64,000 bases of DNA, taken from the NCBI GenBank assembly GCA_009838765.1, contig VXQX01000076.1, forward strand, positions 16,168-80,167. Direction: 5' to 3'. Positions 51,201-60,943 of this stretch are shown piece after piece. The notes under the pieces were generated by a model. It saw only the letters and a list, made by a program, of their open reading frames with translations, was not told where the DNA came from and made no database searches. Origin of the DNA: Gemmatimonadales bacterium. Its GTDB lineage: Bacteria; Gemmatimonadota; Gemmatimonadetes; Palauibacterales; Palauibacteraceae. A program made the position numbers and the translations under genes. Each line of letters opens with the position of its first letter. Within the stretch, counting starts at the first letter, position 1.

Positions 51201-51605
51201 TCAGCCTGTGGCGGCCTCTCCGCGCTCGGCGGTAGCGACGATCTCGATGCCGCCGCGCACGTTCTGTTCCACCTCGACGCGCACCCGGCGCGGCGCGACG
51301 GCGAACACAACGTCGTCGGCGATCCGGGCCGCGAGCGTCTCGCAGAACTCCCCCTCGTCGCGGAAGGACCACAGGTAGAACTTGAGCGCCTTCGACTCCA
51401 GGCAGCGGTCGCGCGGCTCGTAGTCGATCGTCACCCGCCCGAAGTCCGGCTGTCCCGTCTTCGGGCACAGCGACGTGAACTCCAGCGCCCGCAGTCGGAC
51501 GCGCTGCACGTCAGCGGCCGGGATCGCCTCCGCGCGCAGCGTCTCACGTCCCTCCTCGGGGTCCCTGGGCCGCGGGAGCGGACCCGCGGTGGGGAGTCTC
51601 GTCAT
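51201..51605 (-). CDS. queF: NADPH-dependent 7-cyano-7-deazaguanine reductase
   Basis: The product has 134 residues, of the short (unimodular) QueF type. It makes preQ1 for queuosine tRNA modification. The signature is present: EFTSLCPKTGQPDFG with the catalytic cysteine, then the CLESKALKFYLWSFR segment that fixes NADPH and substrate. It follows the symporter gene's stop by an overlap (ATGA), so it is translated with a transport gene although the two functions are unrelated on paper. Confidence 0.95.
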   Translation of the reverse strand: MTRLPTAGPLPRPRDPEEGRETLRAEAIPAADVQRVRLRALEFTSLCPKTGQPDFGRVTIDYEPRDRCLESKALKFYLWSFRDEGEFCETLAARIADDVVFAVAPRRVRVEVEQNVRGGIEIVATAERGEAATG

Positions 51606-52834
51606 CCGTCCTCCGTCCCTTCGTCCAACTCTTCATCGTTCTGGGTCATCGCATCGACGGTCGTGGCGGCGGCCATGTGGCCGATGACGTTCGTCGCCGA
51701 GCGGAAGACGTCGGGCACGCGGTCGATCCCGAGCAGGATCCCGAGTCCGGCCAGGGGGACGCCCACCACATCGAGCGCCGGCACCATCGACACGATGCTC
51801 GCGCTCGGCACCGGCGCCACCGTCATCGCTGCGAGGAAGATCGCGAGGACCGCCGCGGCGATGAGCCCCGCATCGAGCGGGACCCCGTACATGGCGGCGA
51901 GGAAGACCAGCGAAGCGCTCTGGAAGAGGGCGCTCCCCGGCCGGTTGATCGAGGCCGCCAGCGGCAGGATCAGCCGGTAGCGGTCCTGCCGCAGCCCGAG
52001 CTTCTCCGCCTCCTGCAGCATCATCGGCAGCGTGCCCACCGACGTCGTCGTGGAAAAGCCCACGGTGTACGTCCCCACGGTGCCGCGGATGAAGCGCCCC
52101 GCCGGCATGCCGCCGACGAAGCGGACCATGGGCAGCAGGACGAAACCCTTGAGGATGAAGAGGCCCACGACGACCGCGAGGATGAAGACAGCAAGGTTCT
52201 GGAGCAGCGCCAGCCCCGTGCGCGCGACCACCGGCGCGGCGAGGCCGAACACGCCCACGGGCGCCGTCCACAGGACCCAGTTCATGAGCTTGATGAGGGC
52301 GTCGCCGAGCGACTCCGCGAATCCCGTGAGCGTTTCCCGCTTCTCGCGCGGCAGCGTCGTCGTGGCCGCCGCGAGAAGGACGATGAAGATGAGGATCGAG
52401 AGCAGCGATCCGTCGGCCGCCGCCTGTATCGGGTTCCGCGGCACGAGGTTCACGAGGAAGTCGACGACGCCCGGGTTCGCCGCGTTCAGCTCCGTTGACG
52501 GGGTCGGGGGCGGCACCGGCGCCGTGAAGGTGAGCGCGAACCCCATCACGCCCATCCCGATGAGGATCGCCGGCAGCGTCGTGACCCAGAAGAAGCCGAC
52601 CGAAAGGCCGCCGATGCGCCCCAGCTTGCGGAGGTTCCCGATCCGGCCCACGCCGACGAACACGACCGCGGCCACGAGCGGAATCACGACCATCTGAATC
52701 GCGCGCAGGAAGACCTGTCCGAGCGGCGCGACGGCCTCGGCCGCCCGCAGGAGCGCCGGAGATCCGGTGGCGGAGGCGGCGACCCCGAGCCCCAGCCCGA
52801 GCACGAGACCGACGAGAATGGCGCGCGTGTTCAA
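51602..52834 (-). CDS. Dicarboxylate/amino acid:cation symporter (DAACS family)
   Basis: The product has 410 residues from a TTG overlapping the preceding stop (TTGA). Eight or more transmembrane segments are visible. The re-entrant loops hold TVGFSTTTSVGTLPMM (the serine-rich motif) and a later PVPSASIVSM, as in GltP/GltT, but the usual N-M-D-G-T motif is replaced by SINRPGSALF. It should move an acidic or neutral amino acid with sodium or protons. It is middle in a three-gene unit with YkvI-like and queF. Confidence 0.85.
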   Translation of the reverse strand: MNTRAILVGLVLGLGLGVAASATGSPALLRAAEAVAPLGQVFLRAIQMVVIPLVAAVVFVGVGRIGNLRKLGRIGGLSVGFFWVTTLPAILIGMGVMGFALTFTAPVPPPTPSTELNAANPGVVDFLVNLVPRNPIQAAADGSLLSILIFIVLLAAATTTLPREKRETLTGFAESLGDALIKLMNWVLWTAPVGVFGLAAPVVARTGLALLQNLAVFILAVVVGLFILKGFVLLPMVRFVGGMPAGRFIRGTVGTYTVGFSTTTSVGTLPMMLQEAEKLGLRQDRYRLILPLAASINRPGSALFQSASLVFLAAMYGVPLDAGLIAAAVLAIFLAAMTVAPVPSASIVSMVPALDVVGVPLAGLGILLGIDRVPDVFRSATNVIGHMAAATTVDAMTQNDEELDEGTEDG

Positions 52835-53958
52835 GTCTCCTCACTCCCTTCGGTTGTCCCGGCGGTTCCCGTTGCCCGTCGCTTCCGGAACGCGAGCCAC
52901 GCGCCGATGGTGAGGACGGGCACGACGTAGTAGACGATGAAGCCCCAGGTGATCGTCCCGTATCCCTGACGGATGAGGTCGATGAGGCCGAGAGGGGTGA
53001 GGGAAAGCGCGATCCCGAGGAAGACCGCCGCGACCGCCGGCCTCGCCCAGCTCGGCATCCCGGCGCCCCGCTCACGGCGCGTGACGGCGAGCCGCTCGTT
53101 CACCGCGTGGATCATCCCCGTCCCGGTCTCGATGAGGGTGCCGAAGAGGATGACCTGGTAGGCGATCTGGAACGTCCTCGACCCGAGCGCCTCGAGGATG
53201 AAGTTCGAGGGGACGGTCGCGTCGATGATCGCGGGGTAGTGCGGCACCATCGCGAGGTAGAAGAAGAACGCCGGCAGCATCCCGATGACGCCGGCCAGCA
53301 GGCCGGCCCACACGGCCTGGTTGCGGGTCCGGATGTGGCGCACGGTGAAGAGCGCGACGGCGGCCGCGGAGAGGTTGTAGCCTCCGTACTGGACCCCCTT
53401 CACGAGCCAGTCGCCGTTGGGACCGCTGGCGGCGAAGCTCGGGCCCAGCGTGGACCCGAAGCGCACCAGCGACCATACGACGAGCGCCACGAAGACGGCA
53501 TAGAGCGCGAACGACCAGCCGGCGAAGAAGCGCTCGATCGCGGCGCTCCCGTAGAAGAGAAGCAGCGCGACCGCCCCCAGGGCCACGATCACGCCCAGCG
53601 CATACGGAAGGCCGAAGGTCTCGTCCACGATCGAGCCCGCCGCCGCCCCGATGACGGCGAGCACGAGGAGCGTGAGCAGCACGTACGTGACCTCGAACAG
53701 GACCCAGGACGGCCCGAGCAGACGCTTGAAGAAGTTGCGGTACTCGTAGCTGCGGAACTGCCGCGCGAGTTCGAAGGTGACCGCGCACACCGCGCTCCAG
53801 ATCGCGGTCGAGAGCGCCATGGCCCAGAGGCCGGGCGTCGGGCCGATCGAGAGGAAGAACTCGACGTTCTCCCGCCCCGTGCCGTATCCGCCGGCGATGA
53901 CGGCCGACTGGAAGACGAGCCCCGGCAGCAGATAGCGGCGGAACCAGGGAGCTTTCAC
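52831..53958 (-). CDS. YkvI-like membrane protein, LeuT/APC-fold transporter
   Basis: The product has 375 residues with about ten transmembrane segments. The beginning has AVIAGGYGTGRENVEFF, which resembles the unwound first helix of LeuT-fold transporters. The family (YkvI/YkvI-like) is annotated only as membrane proteins; a solute:sodium symporter role is likely. It heads the minus-strand transport unit, and its stop overlaps the symporter start. The substrate is unknown. Confidence 0.75.
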   Translation of the reverse strand: MKAPWFRRYLLPGLVFQSAVIAGGYGTGRENVEFFLSIGPTPGLWAMALSTAIWSAVCAVTFELARQFRSYEYRNFFKRLLGPSWVLFEVTYVLLTLLVLAVIGAAAGSIVDETFGLPYALGVIVALGAVALLLFYGSAAIERFFAGWSFALYAVFVALVVWSLVRFGSTLGPSFAASGPNGDWLVKGVQYGGYNLSAAAVALFTVRHIRTRNQAVWAGLLAGVIGMLPAFFFYLAMVPHYPAIIDATVPSNFILEALGSRTFQIAYQVILFGTLIETGTGMIHAVNERLAVTRRERGAGMPSWARPAVAAVFLGIALSLTPLGLIDLIRQGYGTITWGFIVYYVVPVLTIGAWLAFRKRRATGTAGTTEGSEET

Positions 53959-54091
53959 GCTGGCGTCCCTTTCTCTCGGCCGGCCCCCGCCCCAAGGTTT
54001 CGCCCGTCAGCGAGGGGCGAGTGCACCGGGGCGCCGGGCGCCGGCGGCCACATGCGACCCGCCAAGCTACTCTCGACACCAAGGGGCGGCG

Positions 54092-55450
54092 ATGGAACGA
54101 GACAGCCGCGAGACGTTCGGCTCCCGCTTCGGGCTCGTGGCCACGATGATCGGCGTCGCCGTCGGTCTGGGGAACGTGTGGCGCTTCCCGTACATGGTCG
54201 GTGAGTTCGGCGGGGCTCCGTTCGTGGCCTTCTACGTACTCGCCGTCGTGCTGATCGGCGTTCCCGCGCTCATGGCGGAATGGACGCTGGGCCGGCACAC
54301 CCGCCGCGGCCCGGTCGGCGCGTTCGAGTCGGCCGGTCTCCGCTTCGGCCGCGCGCTCGGCTGGACCTTCTTCGTCGGCGTCAGCGCCGCCACCGGCTAC
54401 TACTCGAACGCGCTCGGCTGGGTGCTGTACCACGCCCTGGCCGGGCTGCTCTCCGGCGTCGGGATCGAGATCGACGCCGCCGCGATCCTGCCCCCGGACG
54501 AAGGGTTCTCCCTCCGCTCCTTCCTCCTGCAGTGCGTCTGCACCGGCGCGGTCCTCGTCACCTGCGCCGCGGTGCTGCGGCGCGGCCTCCGGGACGGGAT
54601 CGAGAAGGCGAGCCGCTTCATCGTCCCGGCGCTCCTCGGCGGCCTCCTCATCCTCATCGTCCGCTCGCTCACGCTGCCCGGGGCGGGAGAGGGTCTGCGC
54701 TGGTACCTCGGCGCCTTCGATCCCGGCGCGCTCACGCCGCCCGTCATACTCGGGGCGCTGGGCCAGGCGATCTTCAGCCTCTCGCTGGGCGGCACGTTCA
54801 TGGTCGTGTACGGCTCCTACCTGAACCGCGGCGACCCCCTCCGGGGCAACGCCGTCTTCACCGCGGGCGGCGACCTCTGCGCCGGGCTCCTGGCGGGCCT
54901 CGCCATCTTTCCCGCCGTGTTCGCGTTCGGACTCGAACCGGCGAGCGGCCCCGGCCTTCTCTTCGTCACGCTGCCCGACGTGTTCGGCCGGATCCCGGCC
55001 GGGGCGGTGTTCGGGACGCTCTTCTTCCTGGCGCTGTTCGGGGGCGCCTACCTGTCGGATGTGGCGGCGCTGGAGGTGCTGGTGGCCGGGGTCACCGACA
55101 ACACCGGGATCGGCCGCTCGCGCGCCGTCACGCTGACGACCGTTGCAGTGTTCGCGTTCGCGCTGCCCCCGATGATCAACATGAACGTGTTCACGCCCTG
55201 GGACCTGACCTTCGGATCGGGCTTCCAGACGCTCGGCGCGCTGCTCTCGGTGGTCGCCGTGGGGTGGGCGCTGGACCGCTCCAAGGTGCTGCGGCAACTG
55301 GCGGCGGGCGAGGACCGTGCCCGGCGGTGGCGCGCGCCGACGCTCTGGCTCTACTACTGGCTCCGCTTCGTCATCCCCGCCGCGATCCTCGCCGTCGGCG
55401 CCTGGTGGCTGTTACGGGACGTGCTGGGCGTGACCCTCGGACTCTCCTGA
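54092..55450 (+). CDS. Sodium-dependent neurotransmitter-type symporter (NSS/SNF family)
   Basis: The product has 452 residues and about eleven or twelve transmembrane segments. The first helix has GVAVGLGNVWRFPY, the diagnostic NSS signature that binds sodium and substrate, and GGAPFVAFY follows. Bacterial members carry amino acids such as tryptophan, tyrosine or leucine. It is divergent from the YkvI-like gene, 133 bases away; the two may share a control region. No helper gene follows. Confidence 0.94.
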   Translation: MERDSRETFGSRFGLVATMIGVAVGLGNVWRFPYMVGEFGGAPFVAFYVLAVVLIGVPALMAEWTLGRHTRRGPVGAFESAGLRFGRALGWTFFVGVSAATGYYSNALGWVLYHALAGLLSGVGIEIDAAAILPPDEGFSLRSFLLQCVCTGAVLVTCAAVLRRGLRDGIEKASRFIVPALLGGLLILIVRSLTLPGAGEGLRWYLGAFDPGALTPPVILGALGQAIFSLSLGGTFMVVYGSYLNRGDPLRGNAVFTAGGDLCAGLLAGLAIFPAVFAFGLEPASGPGLLFVTLPDVFGRIPAGAVFGTLFFLALFGGAYLSDVAALEVLVAGVTDNTGIGRSRAVTLTTVAVFAFALPPMINMNVFTPWDLTFGSGFQTLGALLSVVAVGWALDRSKVLRQLAAGEDRARRWRAPTLWLYYWLRFVIPAAILAVGAWWLLRDVLGVTLGLS

Positions 55451-55462
55451 CCGCCCGCGGGC

Positions 55463-56584
55463 CTATTTCGTCCAGATGGCGACCACGCCGCACCGGGAAT
55501 TGGGTCCGGTAAATTCGGCCGGCAGCGATGCCGCGCCCTTGTACACCTCGACGCCCGCGATGTCGACGGTGGGCCACATGTCGGCCTCGCCTTCCTCGCT
55601 GATGAGAATGCCATCGAGGTAGACCTGCATGAGGCAACGCGAGCCGAAACCGGTGGACATCCGCGTCGTGTATAGCCTGCAGCTGCGCGAACCCATGCCG
55701 CAGGCACGTCGGATCGACGCCTCCTGCATGATCATGTCGGATATGATCCGGGGTTTGCGACGCTCGATATCGGCCAACGTGAAAAAAGCCCCGAGGCCAA
55801 GAAGCTCGCCCCAGCGCTTCCGTTCGTAGAAGCCCTTGATCTCCAGTCGGCGCAGCCGCACGGCCGTCGCCACGAGCGGCTCCATCTCGAGCGGAGCCGG
55901 GACGAGTCCGATCTGGATCTCCGTGGTGGCGCCGCGGGACACGCTGACCATGTGGCGCAACGGGGCATACCCGAGATGCCGCACCGACAATTCGTGCACG
56001 CCCACCGGCACGTCGCGGAGGATGAACCCGCCCTGCCGGTTCGTCTGAACTTCCCGGGCACGGCCTCCGAGGGACACCGCGGCTGCGGTCACGGGGGCGT
56101 CGCTGAGGGCATCCGTGACGGTGCCCAGCAGGCGTCCGTTCTCCACCGAAGCGACGCGCAGCCTGAGGACGACGTCCCGCGATGCCGCGAACCTGACGTT
56201 GACTTCGGTCTCGTCGCTGGCGGCGTCGCCGAACTCTGCGGACAGTGTCGCGTGACGGACGTCAACGGGGACGCAGAAAACGACTCGGCCGTCGGATCCG
56301 GCCTGATCCTGCAGCAGCCCGTCCCGCGCACCCTCGTCTTCCGACATCAGTCGCACCGTCGCGAACGGAATGGGGATCGAGCCGGACTCGTCCACGACCG
56401 CGACCCCCAGGGGAACGCCGGCGGCGCAGTCCACCGCTTCCTGGCCCGCCAGCCCGGCGGAAGCCACCGCGAACTGCAGCGCGCCGAAGCTCAACAGGAA
56501 GCCGGTTCGACGCGTCGCGCCGCCCGTCGGGGTCGCGACGATGCATCGGGACGGCCTCCGGGAGCCTTCCCTGCGTTGATTCAT
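55463..56584 (-). CDS. Exported carboxypeptidase-regulatory-like protein with TonB plug domain but no barrel
   Basis: The product has 373 residues from ATG 56584 (GAGG upstream). After a signal region, two carboxypeptidase-regulatory-like beta domains occur: residues 55-145 and 145-225, the second with the typical GTVTDALSDAPVTAAAVSL and HLGYAPL. The final 140 residues resemble the plug of TonB-dependent receptors, with MQVYLDGILI and VEVYKGAASLPAEFTGPNSRCGVVAIWT, but the chain ends there and no 22-strand barrel follows. Such plug-only proteins may bind a receptor partner or act as surface adhesins. No receptor lies beside it. Confidence 0.78.
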   Translation of the reverse strand: MNQRREGSRRPSRCIVATPTGGATRRTGFLLSFGALQFAVASAGLAGQEAVDCAAGVPLGVAVVDESGSIPIPFATVRLMSEDEGARDGLLQDQAGSDGRVVFCVPVDVRHATLSAEFGDAASDETEVNVRFAASRDVVLRLRVASVENGRLLGTVTDALSDAPVTAAAVSLGGRAREVQTNRQGGFILRDVPVGVHELSVRHLGYAPLRHMVSVSRGATTEIQIGLVPAPLEMEPLVATAVRLRRLEIKGFYERKRWGELLGLGAFFTLADIERRKPRIISDMIMQEASIRRACGMGSRSCRLYTTRMSTGFGSRCLMQVYLDGILISEEGEADMWPTVDIAGVEVYKGAASLPAEFTGPNSRCGVVAIWTK

Positions 56585-56776
56585 GGTGACCTCTTCAGGG
56601 CTTCGGATGCGCGGCACGATAGGCTGACGGCGAAACGTCGCGCGAGGTCACTCTTCACGCGAGGCCGCTCTTGCAACGCGGCGCGGCGACCGGTGAGGTT
56701 GGCCCTGAGATCCGGATGCGCCGCCCGGCCGCGCCGAGCACCCGTCGGACCGAATCGGGGACATCGCAACGAGGAA

Positions 56777-58024
56777 TTGAACATCCGTTACCGCACGCTT
56801 CCGGCGCTCTGCGCCCTTCTCCTTCTGCCGCACGCAGCCGTCGGTCAGGAAGCCGTACGTCGGGTCTCGCTCGCGGGGGCCCTCGAGGCGTTTGCCGAGC
56901 ACAGCCTCGCGCTCAGGATCGCGCGCTCCGATGCCGCGGAGGCCGCCGGAGCGGCGCGCCAGTCCCGTGCCTGGTTCAATCCGTCGCTCTCGGCCAGGCG
57001 GGACGATCTCGACCGCAATGGCGACGAGTATTGGGAGGAGAATCTGCTCTTCTCCCAACCCCTGGAGTGGCCGGGTCGAACCGCGGCCCGCTACCGGGCG
57101 GCCGCCCACACGATCGAAGCGGGCACCGCCCGTTTCCGCAGCGACTCGACCCGGCTCGCCTTCGAGGTTCGCGAGGCCTATGCGCTCGCGTGGTTTGCGG
57201 AAGCCGCGGAACGCACGGAGCGGCAGGCCGCGGCGGTGATCCGGGAAGTGGCCGAGGACGCGGAAATCCGCCTGGAAGAGGGGGATATCTCCGCCTACGA
57301 AACGAGGCGGTTACGGCTGGAGCGGGTGCGGGCCGAGCAGGAGGTGGCGGAGGCCGGACTCCGGGCTCGTGACGCGCGCCGGCGCCTCGCCGCACTGACC
57401 TTTCCCGGGACGGGAATGGAGGAAGTCGGACCGTCGGCGGAGCTGGAGGGGCTGCCGCCCCCGGTGACTCGGGAAGCCGCGCTCGGCGCGATGGTCGAGC
57501 GGCCGGACCTGGAGGCGGCGGCTCGGGACCTTGACGCCGCGCAGGCCGAACTCGCCGTAGCAAGGTCCCGCTGGATGCCCGACCCCACCGTGAGCCTGGG
57601 ATATCGACGGCAGGAGGGCGGATTCGAGGGACTCAGCCTGGGTCTCGATCTCCCGCTGCCGCTGTTCGACCGGGGAGGGGGAACCCGGCAGGCGGCCGAC
57701 GCCCGGAGCGCCGCGGCCGCCCATCGCCTCGATCTCCGGAGACGGCTGGCGGAGAACGATCTCCTGTCGACCTCGGACCGGTACGCCTTGAGTCGCGTCC
57801 GTCTCGAAACAGCGGCCGACGGCCTGTCGGCGGATGCCGAGGCGCTGCTCGCCTCCGCGATGGCGGCCTACGGCGAGAACGAAATGTCGCTCCTGGAGTT
57901 GCTCGACGCGGCGACGGCCTTCCGGAGCGCCCGGCTCAGCGCCCTGTCCATGCGATCCGCGGCGTGGATCGACTACTGGGACCTCCTGCGCGCCATGGGA
58001 CGGGCCCCGGAGCGGGAGCCATGA
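56777..58024 (+). CDS. TolC-family outer-membrane efflux protein
   Basis: The product has 415 residues from a TTG at 56777 after GAGGAA. A signal peptide (LPALCALLLLPHAAVGQ) precedes two repeated helical hairpin units typical of TolC/OEP: long coiled-coil helices with Ala/Arg/Glu content and an N-P-S-L-S-A start of the first strand. The internal repeat is seen in AGAARQSRAWFNPSLSA and again in AVARSRWMPDPTVSL. It would form the trimeric outer duct of an efflux system. The RND adaptor and pump at 62489-64000 are likely partners, although five genes lie in between. Confidence 0.86.
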   Translation: MNIRYRTLPALCALLLLPHAAVGQEAVRRVSLAGALEAFAEHSLALRIARSDAAEAAGAARQSRAWFNPSLSARRDDLDRNGDEYWEENLLFSQPLEWPGRTAARYRAAAHTIEAGTARFRSDSTRLAFEVREAYALAWFAEAAERTERQAAAVIREVAEDAEIRLEEGDISAYETRRLRLERVRAEQEVAEAGLRARDARRRLAALTFPGTGMEEVGPSAELEGLPPPVTREAALGAMVERPDLEAAARDLDAAQAELAVARSRWMPDPTVSLGYRRQEGGFEGLSLGLDLPLPLFDRGGGTRQAADARSAAAAHRLDLRRRLAENDLLSTSDRYALSRVRLETAADGLSADAEALLASAMAAYGENEMSLLELLDAATAFRSARLSALSMRSAAWIDYWDLLRAMGRAPEREP

Positions 58025-58080
58025 GACGGAGCCTCGTCCACCGCTGATGCCCGGTCCGCGGACCAGACGTAGATTGGAGC

Positions 58081-60495
58081 ATGCACCCGCACGAACTGAC
58101 GCCCGCACAGCAGGCCGCCGCGGAGGATCCGGATCGGCTCCCCGGGCTCGCCGACGCCGAGTTCACGGCGCTGGGCCGCCGGGCGCGCCGAGTCGAGGGG
58201 CTGCGCAAGTCGACCGGCCGCGAGATCTACACGGACGACATCGTCCTTCCCGGGCTGCTGCACGGAAAGATCCTCCGCTCCACCGAGGCGCACGCGCGGA
58301 TCGTCTCCATCGACACGGCCGAAGCCGAGGCCCTCGACGGCGTGTACGGCATCATCACCGGGCGGGACATGCCGACGCCGTACGGGATCATCCCCTGGAC
58401 CCGCGACGAGCACGCGCTCTGCGTCGACAAGGTGCGCTTCATCGGCGACGCGGTGGCGGCGGTGGCGGCGGTCGACGAGGACACGGCGAACGCGGCGCTC
58501 GAGCGGATCCACGTCGAGTACGAACCGCTTTCCGTCTATCTCTCACCCGAGGAGTCGCTGACGCCCGAGGCCGCCGCAGAGCCCATCCACGCGCCGCGCA
58601 AGCCGGGGGCGAACGGCAACATCCTCAAGCACGTCCACCTCGAGTTCGGGGACGTGGACGCGCGGATGGCGGAGGCGGACGTCACCATCGCGGGAGAGTA
58701 CTTCTTCCACGGGACGACGCACACGCCGATCGAGCCCCACTGCGCGATCTCCCGACTCAACCCGGATGGCGTCCTCGAGGTGTGGTCCTCGACGCAGGTC
58801 CCGCACTACCTGCAGCGAGAACTCGCGCGGGTGCTCGACCACGACGTGGCGAAGGTGCGGGTCGTGCAGCCGGCCGTGGGCGGGGCCTTCGGCGGCAAGT
58901 CGGAGCCGTTCGATCTCGAGTTCTGCGTGGCGCTCCTCGCGATGCGGACCGGCCGTCCGGTGAAGATCCTCTACACGCGCGAGGAACTCTTCTACTCGCA
59001 CCGCGGCCGCCACCCCATGCACATGAAGTACCGGCTCGGCGCCTCGCGTGACGGGAAGCTCCGGGCGCTCGACGCGCACACGACCCTCGACGGCGGCGCC
59101 TACGCCTCGTTCGGTCTCGTGACGACGTACTACTCGGGACAGCTCCTCACCTCGCCCTGCCACATCGAGTCCTACCGCTTCGACTCGACCCGGGTCTACA
59201 CGAACGTGGCCCCGTGCGGCCCCAAGCGCGGTCACGGCTCGGTGCAGCCGCGCTTCGCGTACGAGATCTCGCTCGACAAGCTGGCCGAAAAGCTCGGCCT
59301 CGACCCATTCGAGCTCCGCCGCCGCAACTTCATGGGCACCGGTCGGACCGTGAACGAGTTCAAGGTCCGGTCCAACGGCTTCCTGGAGTGCCTCGAGGCG
59401 GTGGAACGCGCCAGCGACTGGAAGCAGCGTCACCGGCGGCTGCCGAAGGGTCGCGGTCTCGGGATGGCGGCCTCCTCCTACATCTCCGGCACGAACTATC
59501 CGATCTATCCGAACGAGATGCCCCAGGCGGCCGTGCAGGTGCAGATCGAGCGCTCCGGTCGGGTGGCGATCCTGCACGGCGCCTCGGAGATCGGGCAGGG
59601 GTCCGACTCCACCATGGCCTACATCGCGTGCGAGGAGCTCGGCGTCCCGCTCGAATACGTGCGCGTCTTCTCCGCCGACACGGACCTCACGCCGGTGGAC
59701 CTGGGCGCCTACTCCTCGCGCGAGACCGTCATGGTGGGGAACGCCTGCGTCGAGGCCTGCCGCACGCTGCGCGCGCAGGTCGCGGAGGCCGTCGCGGAGC
59801 AGTGGGGCGTTCCGGCGTCGCGGGTGCGTCTGGCGCGCGGCTGGGCCTTCGACGCGGAGGCTCCCGAAGACGCGGGCCGCCGCATCCCGATCTCCGGAGC
59901 GTTCAACGTCGCCGAGGCGAAGTTCGGGCTGCTCGGCGCCGTCGGCTCCTACGACACGCCGAAGGATGTCCACGGTGACTACCGCGGCGGCACGATCGGA
60001 TCTTCGCCCGCCTACTCCTTCACCGCGCACGTCGCCGAGGTCGAGGTCGAGGAGGACACGGGCGTCGTCGGCGTGAAGAACATCTGGGTGGCGCACGACT
60101 GCGGCCGCGCGCTCAACCCGGTCCTCGTCGAAGGCCAGATCGAGGGTTCCGCCTACATGGGCTTCGCGGAGGCGATCTTCGAGGAGCAGCTCTTCCGCGA
60201 GGGAGAGGTGGAGGGCGGCCTTCACACGTCGCCGTCGCTCCTCGACTACCGGATCCCCACCTCCATGGACTGCCCGGAGTTCGAGGCCCTCATCGTCGAG
60301 TCGGTGGATCCGGAAGGCCCCTACGGCGCCAAGGAGGCGGGGGAAGGGCCGCTGCACCCGTCGCTCCCCGCGATCGCGAACGCGATCCACGACGCGGTCG
60401 GGGTCCGCATCGATGCGCTCCCCTTCACGCCCCAGCGGGTGTGGCGAGCCCTGCGCGCGCACGCCGCCGCAGCCGCGCGCGAGGACGTCGCCTGA
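58081..60495 (+). CDS. Molybdopterin-binding subunit, xanthine dehydrogenase family (HcrA-like)
   Basis: The product has 804 residues. The xanthine-dehydrogenase large-subunit layout is clear: RKSTGREIYTDDI at the start, AVGGAFGGKSEPFD near residue 275, and the active-site glutamate E755 in GAKEAGEGPLHPS. The stretch VAPCGPKRGHGSVQPRF is typical of 4-hydroxybenzoyl-CoA reductase alpha subunits rather than aldehyde oxidases, so the substrate may be an aryl-CoA or related ring. No FAD or iron-sulfur subunit lies beside it; the nearest [2Fe-2S] subunit is at 44716 and no second FAD subunit is in the window. Confidence 0.88.
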   Translation: MHPHELTPAQQAAAEDPDRLPGLADAEFTALGRRARRVEGLRKSTGREIYTDDIVLPGLLHGKILRSTEAHARIVSIDTAEAEALDGVYGIITGRDMPTPYGIIPWTRDEHALCVDKVRFIGDAVAAVAAVDEDTANAALERIHVEYEPLSVYLSPEESLTPEAAAEPIHAPRKPGANGNILKHVHLEFGDVDARMAEADVTIAGEYFFHGTTHTPIEPHCAISRLNPDGVLEVWSSTQVPHYLQRELARVLDHDVAKVRVVQPAVGGAFGGKSEPFDLEFCVALLAMRTGRPVKILYTREELFYSHRGRHPMHMKYRLGASRDGKLRALDAHTTLDGGAYASFGLVTTYYSGQLLTSPCHIESYRFDSTRVYTNVAPCGPKRGHGSVQPRFAYEISLDKLAEKLGLDPFELRRRNFMGTGRTVNEFKVRSNGFLECLEAVERASDWKQRHRRLPKGRGLGMAASSYISGTNYPIYPNEMPQAAVQVQIERSGRVAILHGASEIGQGSDSTMAYIACEELGVPLEYVRVFSADTDLTPVDLGAYSSRETVMVGNACVEACRTLRAQVAEAVAEQWGVPASRVRLARGWAFDAEAPEDAGRRIPISGAFNVAEAKFGLLGAVGSYDTPKDVHGDYRGGTIGSSPAYSFTAHVAEVEVEEDTGVVGVKNIWVAHDCGRALNPVLVEGQIEGSAYMGFAEAIFEEQLFREGEVEGGLHTSPSLLDYRIPTSMDCPEFEALIVESVDPEGPYGAKEAGEGPLHPSLPAIANAIHDAVGVRIDALPFTPQRVWRALRAHAAAAAREDVA

Positions 60496-60521
60496 CCTTG
60501 ATTTCCGCGTCCCCCGCGGGA

Positions 60522-60941
60522 ATGCGGCAGTTCGTTCGGCAGATCGAGGTCGAGACGCGGGGGAAGGGTCTGTACGAGATCACGCGGCCGGTTCTCGAGT
60601 GGGCGGCCGGGCTCGAGATCGAGACGGGCATGCTCACCGTCTACATCCGCCACACATCGGCGTCGCTGACGATCCAGGAGAACGCGGACCCGGATGTCCT
60701 GCACGACCTCTCGAACTTCTTCGCCCGGCTCGTTCCGGAAGACGACCACCACTACCTGCACACGATGGAGGGACCGGATGACATGCCGGCCCACATCCGG
60801 TCGGCCCTGACCCAGACGCACCTGGCCATCCCGGTGCTCGACGGAGCGCCGGCACTGGGAACCTGGCAGGGGATCTTCCTCTTCGAGCACCGCCGCCGCC
60901 CCCACCGGCGGACCGTCGTACTGCACGCCCTCGGCCAATAG
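60522..60941 (+). CDS. YjbQ/UPF0047-family protein
   Basis: The product has 139 residues, the family's normal length, from ATG 60522; a TTG at 60498 would add eight residues. The conserved run is complete: IRHTSASLTIQENADPDV, then HTMEGPDDMPAHIRSAL, and the end LGTWQGIFLFEHR. Members can make thiamine phosphate at low rate, but the true role is unknown. It lies 27 bases after the HcrA-like gene and 3 bases before the lipoprotein gene, so it is probably in one operon with both. Confidence 0.92.
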   Translation: MRQFVRQIEVETRGKGLYEITRPVLEWAAGLEIETGMLTVYIRHTSASLTIQENADPDVLHDLSNFFARLVPEDDHHYLHTMEGPDDMPAHIRSALTQTHLAIPVLDGAPALGTWQGIFLFEHRRRPHRRTVVLHALGQ

Positions 60942-60943
60942 AC

